Shown here: positions 21,290 through 33,099 of the stretch, piece after piece
Layout of the letters: every line of letters begins with the position of its first letter
Numbering within the stretch: position 1 is the stretch's first letter
From: Atriophallophorus winterbourni
Taxonomy: Eukaryota > Platyhelminthes > Trematoda > Plagiorchiida > Microphallidae
Direction: 5' to 3'
Length of the DNA stretch: 64,000 nt
Assembly (NCBI GenBank): GCA_013407085.1
Contig: JACCGJ010002760.1
Span: 34,095 to 98,094, forward strand
Made by a program: the position numbers and the translations under genes
Notes under the pieces: generated by a model
What the model was told of the DNA's origin: nothing
Databases searched by the model: none
The model's input: only the letters and a program-made list of their open reading frames with translations

Positions 21290-22000
21290 AAGTGCATCTA
21301 TACGAAAGCGAAAATTTGTATCAATAAATTAATCAAACTGTATGTGATTTGTGAAAAAAGGATGCCTTATGTAGTCGCCATAACAGTAACTTGGTTCCAT
21401 GATTCCTTGTCTGATGATGCAGTTTTCTTGTCTCTATTTCGGAGTGTCCATTTAGATGAAGGCGGAGGAGTAGCAATTTAATTCGAGCAGTTTATTTTCT
21501 CAGAGTTATGAACGATAAGGCCCTCGATATACCCGAAACAATTTGGCGCTTTCTGACTCTTACTCGAGGAGACGAATCTTTTATAAGGATGATCCATCTT
21601 CCCCCAACAGCACAGCATCACCAAAACAATAAGCTGATTGATGGTTTGCAACTTGTGACAAATATGTCCGAGGTTCAGTTATTGATAATGGTGAATTCAT
21701 CCTCGACAACCTACAGTCGGGATGATCATTCATCATTCCCACTTGAGTATCAACTTCGAATCGTCTTGGATTAAGCACCCCATTATAACCACTTTCTTCG
21801 ATTTACTCGTTTTAGGGGCCAAAAACTTATATCAGATTCTACTGCTTTAAAGAATATTGTCTATAAACGGCCAGTCGAACAAAGCGATGATGTTGTCTCA
21901 TAATTCGAGTGCGTTCGTAGCGCTAGTCGAAACAGATTCGGAACATTATACGTCAGAATAGTGAAATCTGTTTGCCGATTTTAAATACAGCAGTTTTGCA
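21290..22000 (+). pseudogene. LINE family A endonuclease fragment
   Basis: Translation gives IYTKAKICINKLIKL, VVAITVTWFHDSLSD, GGGVAI and, after stops, FTRFRG. These correspond in order to YTNAQCLTNKLHEL, VIAVTETWFHPTLTD, GGGVAL and NTRFRG of the ORF2 at 16,989-19,775. Several stops and shifts break it, and the catalytic Glu of the TETW motif is Val. Reverse transcriptase is absent. Confidence 0.75.
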
Positions 22001-22330
22001 GGATTGGATTGCTCCGATCCGACTAGTTATTGGCACCTTCTTTCACAGAATCTGAAATGCATACTGAACGAAAATTTAATAGTCGTTCTGAATGAACCTT
22101 CTCAATAAAAGACATTTAGACAGACAGAAAATTTGATGAAAAAATGGCAAGCGCATTCGGTTTCCATCAACCTACAATCACAGGTGTTTCATAGGCCTAA
22201 ATTTTCACTACTGAGAAACAACGTTTTCGCTAAATTTCAGACGATAAACAACATTTTCGATAGCTTTTGATTTTCTGGCTGCACCACAATCAGTAGCTTT
22301 TAAATACACTCGTAAAGTTTAGAACGAATA

Positions 22331-22345
22331 TTATATATATTTATA

Positions 22346-22384
<39 letters not shown>
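22331..22384. repeat. (AT)n microsatellite
   Basis: Alternating TA tract of about 50 bases. Confidence 0.9.
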
Positions 22385-22386
<2 letters not shown>

Positions 22387-22639
22387 CACTAACCTATAAA
22401 TATATAGCCCTTCGACTCTCTATACTCTAGAGCAGTACTGTATTACCGCATACATTTGGAAATGTCGAGCGCTTGCCGACCATTGAATATCTAGATACTT
22501 CACTACTCTTGATGAGCTCAATAGGTCAATCAACAGCTTAGCGAATAGGAAGACCCCCGTGACGACGGAATTCCACCTGAGCTCATCAAATGCCGTAGAG
22601 CAGCATTATTACAACCTATTCACCATTTATTTATTCATA

Positions 22640-23560
22640 GATTTATTCGTTGACGATACGCAGGTAAAAAACTATGCTTTACAAAACCCACAAAAATGTA
22701 CGTTGGGTCGGATGGTAAAAATCATCAAAATATTGTTTGATTACTGTCAAACATGGAAAACATAGTTTTCGATGTGGATATCTAACGGTTGCTTGAACAC
22801 GTCAACGGTTCCAGATTGTACCACGTGAGTAGGTAAACTGTTCCACAATTGCACATTGCGAACAGAAAATGTAGATTTGAGGCAGTGCAACATGCAACGC
22901 TGTTGGTAAAGTTTTGATTGGTGACCTTGCATATGTATTTTATGGGGAAGATGGAAACGGCTGCAACTTAATTTGTTTGATTAAGCACTGTCAAAATAAA
23001 TATTAGTGCTCCTCGGACTCCATTACTTTTGGTATGACTGATAACAACTCTATCACGCGATAGTTTAATGGATTATTTCTCTCACCGACGATGTTTCCAA
23101 GATAATTTATGTGAAATTTTTCGGAAAAAAATGAGATAGTGACACAGAGACTGAACTGCGTCCATAGTTTTAAAAGTTGCTGAACATTATCGTTTGATAC
23201 ACTTACTCCGAATTTCTTTAGAAATTTTGCACTCGAAACTTTAGGTGCAACAAAAACTGGCATTGAAATCACCCAATAGCACAACATCATTTTTGATTAG
23301 CACGTTTTTGATGACAGTTGCAAGGAGTTGATAAAATCGTCTTTTTCAGCATGTGTCACAGAGAGCATGGGTGCAAATAAACATTGACCAATGTAGTTGT
23401 ACCATTGTTGCTTTCGAGATTTAGCGTCCAAATCCGTATTCTGCCGGTGCTGAATTGTTCAGCACTATCCTAGGCACTCGAATCTCAGATCCTCTACACT
23501 TCATTGCGTATGACAAATATGTTTCTAACGTATCTGACGATTCCTACGTTGGACCGAACG
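22640..23560 (-). pseudogene. Scrambled LINE remnant
   Basis: Three islands in order on the minus strand: VLLGDFNAS near 23,240-23,290 (endonuclease), NPLNYRVIELLSVIPKVMES near 23,020-23,090 (reverse transcriptase start) and VRNVQLWNSLPTHV near 22,790-22,880 (C-terminus). A 3' end similar to family A (CTTTACAAAACC reversed) follows. Domains A to C of the reverse transcriptase are deleted. Confidence 0.7.
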
Positions 23561-26390
23561 TTCCAGTTTAACAGTTTCAGAGCCGATCTATCGGGTTTTC
23601 ATATAATCCATATTCAATATATATGTCTAGAAGCCAATGATCTTCATCCGAGATTGGAATAATACAAATTACATTTCCATTTGAAAAACCTGAACTAAGC
23701 TTTGGTTATAGTGATTTGGTTCACGACAGCTCGATCCGCATAAGACTAGGTTAGATTGGATTCTAACTTTTGTTGGTTGACAGTTGGGAATCAAGCATAT
23801 CTTCAAGCGCAAACATTTGAGGCACAACTTGAGAATAATCAACTCAGAATCATTTGAATATCTCCAAATACTTTCTTAGTGCACGGGTGAAGCTCATTCC
23901 TATCATGTCATTCATACATTTGCAGTGTCTGTTCTAAAGAAATGCGCATACGGATCTTGATCGGCTAACATATTTGCATTTACCTCAAACTTCTGTTACG
24001 CTTGTGAATAACTCTGCAAATGCAAATCATTTTCCAAGATCAATTTAATTAATCGCGTCCAACCGAGAGAGGCACCCCTTAAATTTGGTTCCAGTCATAG
24101 GGAATGCAGTCCTAATACGATCAGTCGGATATCACATTTCCCACAAAACTTACGTCGGTACTTTTATGCAGTCCGTGTATGCTTATTGTGGAAATGTTTA
24201 CACCGAGAAATTGCTATCTAACCGATTGTAATTCTCTTCAAATAAACGTTACAATTTTGTACTGAATAATACTTTAAACCCTCATTGTCCGCTATTGCAC
24301 AATTTGAATTAAAAATAATATCCAAACATTCATTTCCGACCTACAATTCTCCTCTCCATTTCAAACTTGGTCTTAGTTTCACTCCTCTTTTAACCTCATT
24401 GATGCTTACACGTTTAAATTTTAAACGAACATTCTATTGTATTGCGGATCGTTTTGCATTAATCCATCATAAATCTAAAATTTTTATAAATTAATTGATA
24501 AAATTGCATCCATTCAAAACGCGCATAAACCGTGCGACGTAAAATATCCCCTCAGTCATCATACAAGTCCAGCCATCTAGAACAGACGTTGTTGTTCAGC
24601 ACGTAGTTCTCGGATTAGTTATCAGTTTCTGTGTTCATGCTTAACAAAATTACGTCTATAAAAAGAACTGCGTTATCACCTTCTTGCCAATTTCAGGTGA
24701 AACAGCAGCATTTTTCTAAAAGGTCAAGCAGTATATAGAACGATTATGTAATTTGTTTTTATCCTTTTTGTTTTTCATGAGTTCAGTCACAATGAACCAA
24801 AGAATGTCTAATCCGATGCCAAATTATGTAATTTTCGTATTTTGATCAAGATGCAAAATTTATGGATGAAAAAGAAATTATCTAAATAATATCACGATGT
24901 CAAGTTTTAAGTACAATATTATAGACGTGTAAATGATTGGAATAGGTCCTCATGACTCGCTGAATGCACATATATCAATAAATGTGGGTACCGTGTATGA
25001 GTCACGATATTTTAAAAAGACTTGCCACACATGCATCAAACCAAAATAACTGCGGCGGATACATTTGTGTGGGCTATTTCTAAATTGCAACGATGACCTC
25101 AGATGTTGCTAACAGATTAATTTGAAATAAGTTATCCGTTTGGCTGGGAATTAGTTGTACGAACTTTGCATGCAAGCATAAGATCTCCTTGAAAGAATGC
25201 CGCCACGATACAAAAGCAGAAAGCGGTCTGAGCGAGACCAGGGTACGAAGGATTAAATGTTTGGCAACGTCATCCGCAATCGAAGGATATGCTATTTTTA
25301 AGTTTGATTTAACGCGCCTATTGAAGTGAGGTCTTTCAACGTACCCTTTGATATAAGATTGGTTGACAAATCAGATCGAAATGACAACCGTTGCAGACAT
25401 ATTTCACTTGAATATTGTGATCACTAGGTGGTTCAATGCTGATTGATCGCCTGTTTAAATCGATTTGTGTTTCTGATATCAGATCAACCAAACGAAGAAG
25501 ATATCTCCCCGCGTGGCAAGCATACACACCGTTTTTTTATTGCTTCATCCATGAGTTCATCCTGTCAAGATATAATCGCGTACACTGACAACAAAAAAGA
25601 AGCCGAATGTAAAAACGCGTTGATTAAGCACATGACAAATAACAAAGCAAGCACCCATCTTAAATATGCAAAAGAAACAATCAAAACACTGATCTACAAA
25701 CCTATCAGAATCGGACGACATTTCGATTTGATTTGTCAGCCGATTTGGTGCCAACAGGTACACTGTAAGCTTCGCCGCCCATAGCTCATTTAAACGATAT
25801 TGATGAATTGCATATCTTATGACTACGCAATAATAATTTTTTTGGTTAGAGAAATTAGGACTGGATGATTTGAACGGTGATCATTCAATGTAGCGAGACA
25901 AATCGTATGTAGAGAGATGATGAGAATACGCTGCAGGATGATAAACAAAATGCCTATATACCGTGACATTCAAATGTCAATAAGCTGGGAGATCGTGACT
26001 CTGATTCTGTGATTACACTATAACAGGTTTACTTGACTGGTAGAGTTAGCATAGTTCCAAATCCTACGATTTCATTGTTCGAACGATCACTTCATAATAC
26101 AATCCGAGACCATCAGTGATTGTGCAATGATTGAAGTTTAACATCCGAGTTCAGTCTGAAGTAGAATCTGTTGTGAATTTTGTGGCTAGCCTGAGGCGAC
26201 TGGTTGAATTTTGTGCATTTGGAGCAGCTCGGGATGACATTATGTACGTTGAAATCAATTTGCAGACAATATTGGGTCAAACGAACCTAGGACTAGGAGA
26301 ACCAAGTTGCTTTCATCTATGCAGAAAGCTAGTCGACATTGCGTTGAGTTTCCTAAGTCTGATTGGATAACCACGCCTTAATCGTTTTCG
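23560..26390. other. No gene recognised; weak inverted repeat inside
   Basis: The 113-codon plus ORF at 25,443-25,784 has no recognised domain. Around 25,360-25,391 and 25,719-25,749 lie imperfect inverted copies sharing TGACAAATCA.ATCGAAATG, which may mark a small non-autonomous element. Confidence 0.35.
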
Positions 26391-26399
26391 TAGGAGGCG

Positions 26400-28590
26400 G
26401 GTTTAATAACGGGTAGATAATATTCTTTGCTCAACTTGCTTTTGAGAGACAATAGGATGCATTTTAAAGCATTCAGTGGCATTTCGTTGTCTAGGAAACA
26501 TGTATAAATCCTATCGAGATCCCGTTGCAGGTTCTGGGTGTCTTCTGTGGAGTTTATCTTGCGACAAAGCTTTGCGTCATCAGCGAAAAAAGCATCGACG
26601 ACTTCAATATAGTAGGCAAGTCGATTATATATATTAAAAACAAAAGCGGTCTAAGGACTGATCCTTGTGGGAAACCACGGGCAAATTTAATCGAGTCGGA
26701 TATTTCGTTTTGACTGTCACGTACATCTCACGAGATATCAACCTTTCTTTTATCCATGCATGGTGTTAACCCTGTACTCCTTAGGTGAGTAGTTTCGACG
26801 AAAGAATTACGTGATTCACACGATCGAAAGCTTTTGAAAAATCAATATAAATCACATCAATGGAGTTGCCAGCATTTAGTAGCTCAGACGAAGTTTCTTT
26901 TGCTAATTGCAAGTTTGACAGGCAAGATCGTTTTTTACTGAATCCATGCTGTGCCTCGGAGATTAAATTATCAATCTTAAAGTCATTCAGCAAGGCATTA
27001 ACTAATGGTGACTCCATTACTTTGGATAGAACTGGTAATAACGCTATCGGGCTATAGTTCAAAGGATCATTTATTTTACCACCTTTGTAGATCGTACTAA
27101 TCAAGTAGTTTTCCAAGTTTCTGATACAAAGCTCTGCTCGAACATCATCGTTAATACGCCAGATATCGGTATTGCCAACTCGGAAGATGGATTGCACAAA
27201 ATGTTTGCGTGTATAATGTATACACCGGGTGAGCCTGTTCTCTTCATCTTTATTAATTTTGTTTGAGCAACATTGGGGGGAAACTCCACACCGTGAAGAA
27301 TTGGCAGGCTGCAGCTGTCAGAGTTTAAAGGCTGTTCATGGGTTGACACCTGTGATAAAAACGGATGCGAATTGTTGACGTAAAACGCTAGCACATTATT
27401 TAAATGACGTAACTATACAAGTACCAGAGGCCACTGGCAGTATTATAAGTTTAACATTCCGGAGGTCGTTGACGTGTTTATACAATGCTTTGGGATTTAT
27501 AACGATTTTTTTCGACTAGACTGATTTGGTAATCATTTCTGTCTTTTCGAATGAGATAGACACCCTTTATCGCAGTAAGGTGTAGTAGCACAAAGTTATG
27601 CCAGACGGATCGTCCAAGTATTTGGACCAGGCATTGTCACGCTTACACATCCATTTCCGATTTCTGCTTCTGAGATGCTTTTTCGGATGCTTTTTGCTGG
27701 ATATTATTTTCATATTCGATGATAAATCAATGATAATACTTAGTTAGCTGATTTGAGTTCAAGGAAATCCCATCAATTTGCAGTAGTAAGTGCTCTAAAT
27801 GAGTCATAGTTCACAGTTGTATACGTTCGCTGAGTATTTCCTGAAGGTTTGTATTGATAAAAATAATCAATTGTCATGACAACATGATCACTTAATCAGA
27901 GTGGAGTTGTACAGGAAACAGATTCTATCATGATTTTTTCGTTCTTAAGTATGGTGTACAGGGTAGATGGGGTTTGTTCAGATCGAAATCGCGTTGGTTG
28001 AATGAATCGTCACCTTTAATGTGTGTTGCAAGGGTCGGTACATTAAAATCACCGAGGAGGAGCGAATGTAAATATGTGGGCTACAATGCAAAATGTATTG
28101 CATTAGAAAGAACAGTGTCGGTGGCAGATGATGAAAAAGGGCGTCGATATATCAATGCTAAGAGGCACTTACGTTTATCATGTAAGTCAAAAGAGCAAAA
28201 CAATGTACCTGGGACATCTAACTCGGGGGAAAGAAGTATAGTGCAGTTGATGATTTCATGTAAGTTGAGGAGGACACCGCCACCTTTTGTTGCTCGATCT
28301 TTTCTGTAAATCATCATATGTGGGATTTTGAGTTCAGAGTCGCGTATAGAATTATTCAACCAGGTTTCTGTCACTGCAATCAAATCCCAAGACGCCACGG
28401 ACGAACGCGAATACAGTTCAGTGAACTTGCCCAGAAAGCCTTGACCGATAGTGTATCAGCATGGAAGAGATTTGATTTTTGTTGCAGAAGAAGTGTTCAT
28501 ATTAGTGGATTCGCCGACCCAGAATTGGCCGGCTGCTCCAGGTTTTTTGTCTCAGGTGAATTTGATTGACTTGGTACCGGAGTCATTTCA
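26400..28590 (-). pseudogene. Degenerate LINE, endonuclease to reverse transcriptase
   Basis: Reading leftwards: LIAVTETWLNNS and RATKGGGVLL (28,260-28,398), IYKGGKINDPLNYSPIALLP (about 27,040-27,100), then EAQHGFSKKRSCLSNLQLAK, VIYIDFSKAFDRVNH (26,800-26,870) and FFADDAKLCRKI (about 26,560-26,600). All major ORF2 motifs are present but in several frames, with stops between. The family is CR1/Jockey-like, distinct from family A. Confidence 0.8.
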
Positions 28591-28829
28591 GGAACAAAAG
28601 TGTTCGTACTTTTTATGTAGTATACAGCCCGAATACGAATTTCAGGAGGTGCGAATTTTCGGCATTGATACCACATCTTGAGTATTTTATCCTTCATCTC
28701 ATCTGTGCGGAATGATATTTCGAAAGGAGGGGGCTAATGCGATTCGTTTTTCGGTTTAAGGCGCATAACATGCGTCGTTATTATGTCCTTTTATTAGGTG
28801 TACGGAACTCGGTTTCATGCCATACAGCC

Positions 28830-29000
28830 GGTAATAGTCCTAACACCTTTCTATATTGTAATGCCATCGGCAAACATTATTAAATTTCACCCATTATCCT
28901 TCAACACGTCATTCATTTACACCAAGAACAGAAAACGCCCTGCGGAACTCCGCATGTGACGTCTATCATTCTAGAGCGCGTAATTCAAGGTTTTAATGTT
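28830..29000 (-). pseudogene. Reverse transcriptase fragment
   Basis: Reads CGVPQGVFCSW, the domain B motif (GVPQGSVLGP in intact copies), with stops downstream. It lies between two larger LINE fragments of the same strand. Confidence 0.5.
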
Positions 29001-29059
29001 CCAAGAAGCAAATACTGCGGTAAAAATATAGGGAATGCCTAAAAGCAACACAAATTTTT

Positions 29060-29955
29060 TAATCAAGTTCAGATGTGAATTCAGGTGCGAGGTACGGTTC
29101 GGTCAAAATATACTTGTCAAGTTCAACCATGCGGTATGTGACTGTCCCTATTGATTTTTGAGATATTTTATATTTTATTATATACTCCATATACCTTGTC
29201 ATCCTATGGTAATTGTTAAGCTTACTGCTTTTTCTACCATAAAATTTTCTGAGTTCTGAGTTCTGATCCTTGAACACGTTCAGGCTTGATGCCCAAATGA
29301 TATGTGGGGGCAGAGAGTTCCATTTAAAACAAACTCGGACAGCAATAAAGAACCTTCGACAATTTGATCTGGAGTGTGGAATAATTAACCTCTAGCCATG
29401 AGATTTGCTGCCACATGCTTCTCGCCGATGAAACAGGTGTTCAAGTATGCAAAATGTTGAACAGCATGTCACCCTTGACACGCCGGTACGAAACGTCAAA
29501 CAGGTTCAGAGTTGCAATCCTCTCCTCGTATTGCCTGTTATATAGTCTGGTCACCAGTTTTGTAACACGGTGGTATACGCGTTGCAGCAAGGTCATGTCC
29601 TTTGTAACCATGGTGACCATGTAAGTTGAGGAGGACACCGCCACCTTTTGTTGCTCGATCTTTTCTGTAAATAATCATATGTGGGATATTGAGTTCAGAG
29701 TCGTGTATAGAATAACTCAATCAGGTTTCTGTCTTTGCAATCAAATCCCAAGACGCCACGGTCGCACGTGAATACAGTTCAGTGAACTTGCTCAGAAAGC
29801 CCAGAGCATTGGTGTAACAGCATGATAGAGATTTGATTTTTGTTGCAGATGAAGAGCTCATAGTAGTGGATTCACCGACCAAGAATTGATCGGCTGCTCC
29901 AAATTGTTTGTCTCAGGTGCATTTGATGGTCTTGGTAGCGAAGTCATTTCAGCTT
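29060..29955 (-). pseudogene. Internally deleted LINE: endonuclease joined to C-terminus
   Basis: 29,618-29,955 repeats the endonuclease segment at 28,255-28,590 (RKDRATKGGGVLLNL). At about 29,620 it passes directly into the C-terminal region (LLQRVYHRVTKLV, then NRQYEERIATLNLF), and the ORF2 tail and 3' UTR follow to about 29,060. The entire reverse transcriptase core is missing. Confidence 0.75.
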
Positions 29956-31385
29956 CTTCAGTGCTGGCAGAAGGAGTGTGTCCCACAAGAAATGCGAGAC
30001 ACAAAGTTCATCACCTTATATATGAATAAGGGAGATAGAGGCGACTGCAAACATTACAGAGAAATTTTCCTCATGAATGTTGTAGGCAAATTGTTTGCTA
30101 ATGTCTTACAGATCCGGCTGCACGTTTTAGCTGATATAAGTTACTCCGAATCTTAATGTGGCTTCCACAAGGGAAGATCAACCGTTGACATGATATTCTC
30201 CCTGAGACATCTTCGAGAAAAATGTCGGGAACATTCGACTACGTAAGCAGCGAGGCTCTTTTTAAAATCCTTGATTTGATAGCCTGCCTTCAAAACTGCT
30301 CCAACTCGTTATTTCGTTCCACTCAAACATGATGCACTAAGCCCATTTTAACAGTGTCTGCTCAGAAGCATCCGAAATTCGCCGAGGCGTCAAACAAGGG
30401 TGTATTCTTGCTCCCACGCTGTTCGGCATTTTCTTTGCTCTGCTTCTGAAGGACGCTTTTAGGACGAGAACAGAAGAAATTTACCTACGAACGCGAAGTG
30501 ATGGCAAGCTTTTCAACCTGAACCGGTTGAGAGCACAAATTAAGGCACGAAATGTACTAATCCGTGACCTGCAGTTTCGCGACGATGCAGCCTTTATTGC
30601 TCACTCCCAAGAGCACCTCCAGTCGCTAATGGACTGTTTTTCGTCGGCATGAAAGACTATTGGCTAACAATCAGCATTAGCAATACCATAGTCCTTGGTC
30701 AAAGGACTGCATCGCCTCATATCATCAGCGTTGGAAATTGTCAGCTTGAATCAGTACATCATTCCACACACCTTGGTTCAACCATTTCGGATAACCTCCC
30801 GCTAGACACGGAGATTGATAAGCGGATTCGCAGAGCAGCTGTCATTTTGTCCCGATTGAACTCTCGTGTTTGGGGTAACCGCAATCTGTCTGTAAGGACA
30901 AAGATGCTGATATACAGCGCGTGCGTACTAAATGCTTTACTGTACAGCAGTGAAACCGGGACTCCTCAAGCAATAAACGAACGGAAGCTGAATGCTTACG
31001 ATCTACGAAGCGTACGTTGTATCTTGAACATATCGTGGATAGACAGAGTGACTAGTGCTGAAATGCTTTCAAAAGCAAGTCTAAAGAGCTTGTTCGACCG
31101 CGCCGCCTGCGGTGGCTTGGTCATATCTCCAGAATGGAAAATGGTCTTATTCTGAAAGATTTACTTTATGGTGAGTTACAATTAGAATGTGGACCATTCG
31201 GCAGACCGCACTTGCGGTACAAAGACGTTTGCAAAAGAGATATGAAAGCTATTAGCATTAACCCGGCGATTTGGGAAGAACTTACTCTTGACCGCTCACA
31301 CTAAATGCATTAAGTAACGCGTCTTCTGCAAACTGTGGAGAAGCAGATACAGCCCTTAGCTGCTGAACGTGGATCACACCAACGG
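29940..31385 (+). pseudogene. RTE-like LINE, 5' truncated, broken ORF2
   Basis: Begins in the reverse transcriptase: LLQCWQKECVPQEM, LYMNKGDRGDCKHY, VVGKLFANVLQIRL, then CGFHKGRSTVDMIFSLRHL, RRGVKQGCILAPTLFGIFF and FRDDAAFIAHSQEHLQSLMD (YADD-type active site with Tyr to Arg). The 168-codon ORF at 30,649-31,155 is the thumb and C-terminal region (HLGSTISDNLPLDTEIDKR). Several stops and shifts are present. It ends against the (AT)n tract at 31,390. The endonuclease is absent. Confidence 0.8.
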
Positions 31386-31389
31386 CGTG

Positions 31390-31390
31390 C

Positions 31391-31454
<64 letters not shown>

Positions 31455-31600
31455 ATATATATATAAATATGCTTATATATATCTCTATATATCTTCTATA
31501 GCTAATATCTCTCTAATCTTCTATTATCTATATCTATCTATCTATATATATATATAGATCTATATATATCTATATATCTATATATATCTCTATATGCTAG
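31390..31600. repeat. Compound AT/CT microsatellite
   Basis: About 210 bp of TATA tracts mixed with ATCTAT and CTCTATAT, immediately after the RTE-like 3' end. Confidence 0.9.
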
Positions 31601-32053
31601 TTCGTTGCTGTATAAGCACTCCGGTATCTCAACGGCGGAAATGTCATACAGCATCGCAGAACGCATTGGGTCACCAAACGTAAGACAGTAATGCTGACTT
31701 ACTGGCCTAGGTTGCAGCTTTACGCACTCAGATTCGAAGCCTCACACTCAACCTTAATCCACTATCACCCGACCCTCCCGACCAAAGCTGAAGTAGCAAT
31801 ACTCCGGTGCCCGTTTGCGTTAAACACTGGAAGTACGACCATGATGCACGACGTTGCACTCAACCTTGCTGCTATCGCGCGCCATACTCGAAACACTCAA
31901 GCCAGCATTTAATGACGACTAATATGGTCATCCGGAAGCGGTTAGTTCGTCTTTTCTTTATCAGTAATAGGTGTACTGATCTACATTGTGCTAATGAATA
32001 ACATGTTTATACTAAATTTTCAGTTGGGCCCTAGTGGTGTTTTCTGGGGACTG

Positions 32054-32181
32054 TAATTTCGTTTTAAAGTCATGTAAGCTAGTGGCGTGAGCAACGGTTG
32101 AAGGCAAACTGTTTTACTTGGAACAGTTTACCTTCAACCGTTGCTCACGCCACTAGCTTGCATGACTTTAAAACGAAATTA
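32054..32181. repeat. Long fold-back, two 60-bp arms with 8-bp loop
   Basis: Arms 32,054-32,113 and 32,122-32,181 are near-perfect reverse complements (for example GTGGCGTGAGCAACGGTTGA against TCAACCGTTGCTCACGCCAC) around the loop ttacttgg. The right arm is LINE coding sequence (see next entry). Confidence 0.93.
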
Positions 32182-32345
32182 GACGAATTTTTATTGCATT
32201 ATTCGTTTCCAGAACACTTATATACAGTTAAATCTATGTTCTTATATTGTTTATAGACTTTAATTTCAATTTTTACCATCCTATGGTTGTTGTTAAACTT
32301 GTTGCTTTTTAGACCATTAAAAACCTCGAATTACCTTGAATTACC
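32114..32345 (+). mobile_element. 5'-truncated LINE tail
   Basis: From the loop onward the frame reads FTWNSLPSTVAHATSLHDF then TKLDEFLLHY, the C-terminus of a CR1/Jockey-type ORF2, followed by a 3' UTR with TTTTTAGACCATTAAAAAC as in family A. The first 60 bp are duplicated in inverted orientation at the 5' end, a structure typical of twin priming. Confidence 0.8.
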
Positions 32346-33099
32346 TCTGTTGAACCCCCTCGTCTTGACTTCCAAAACTAACAAATATTATCTTTTCTGG
32401 TGTGACGGCGTTATGCAGTACAATCAATCCTGAAGAAAAAGGAGAAATTGAATAGAAAAATGTGCAGTACCGTGGTTTGCTACATGTTGATGTTTTTGTC
32501 TCCGATATCCTCTTGTTCATCGCTCTTATTATACACGTCTTTCTATATGTCGCCTAACATAATGATTTTTGAAGTAGTCGATGTCTGATAGACTGTTTAA
32601 TTAAGTTAGCGAAAGATTTCGTAAACAGGAGTGCACAATAATAAATGTGTATTGAAACTGGTCTTCCAACCGCCAAGAATGCTGACGAAACTAATTGCCG
32701 ATCATCGGGATAATATAAGGCGATCCCTATGCCCAAACATAGATAGCACCCGTTCTAAGCAGAGTTTATGGGCGGATAAGTGAAAAGAGGCCAGTCACTT
32801 GAATGTTATCTGAGGGTGTTCTTCAATGAATGATAGTTGTTCTCATTCCAGTGTGATTTCTTACTCAAAATACCGTGGAAATAAAAGGAGAGTGGACAAA
32901 CGTATTGTTCTTTTAAGTTCATGCATATGATAACCTTTCGGGTGAAATAAACGTGGTGACCCGATTTTGTTTTACGTTCAACTTTGGTTTGCGATATTTG
33001 TTGGTTAAATGCCTTGTTTCATTTTAGATATATTAGTTTAGCCGTCTCTACTGTTTCCCTTTCAATAAAGGCTGTTTACAATGTATCGATGGAAATCGT

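Noticed and set aside
25443..25784. 113-codon ORF between LINE remnants
   Set aside because: No recognisable domain; part of it overlaps an imperfect inverted repeat.
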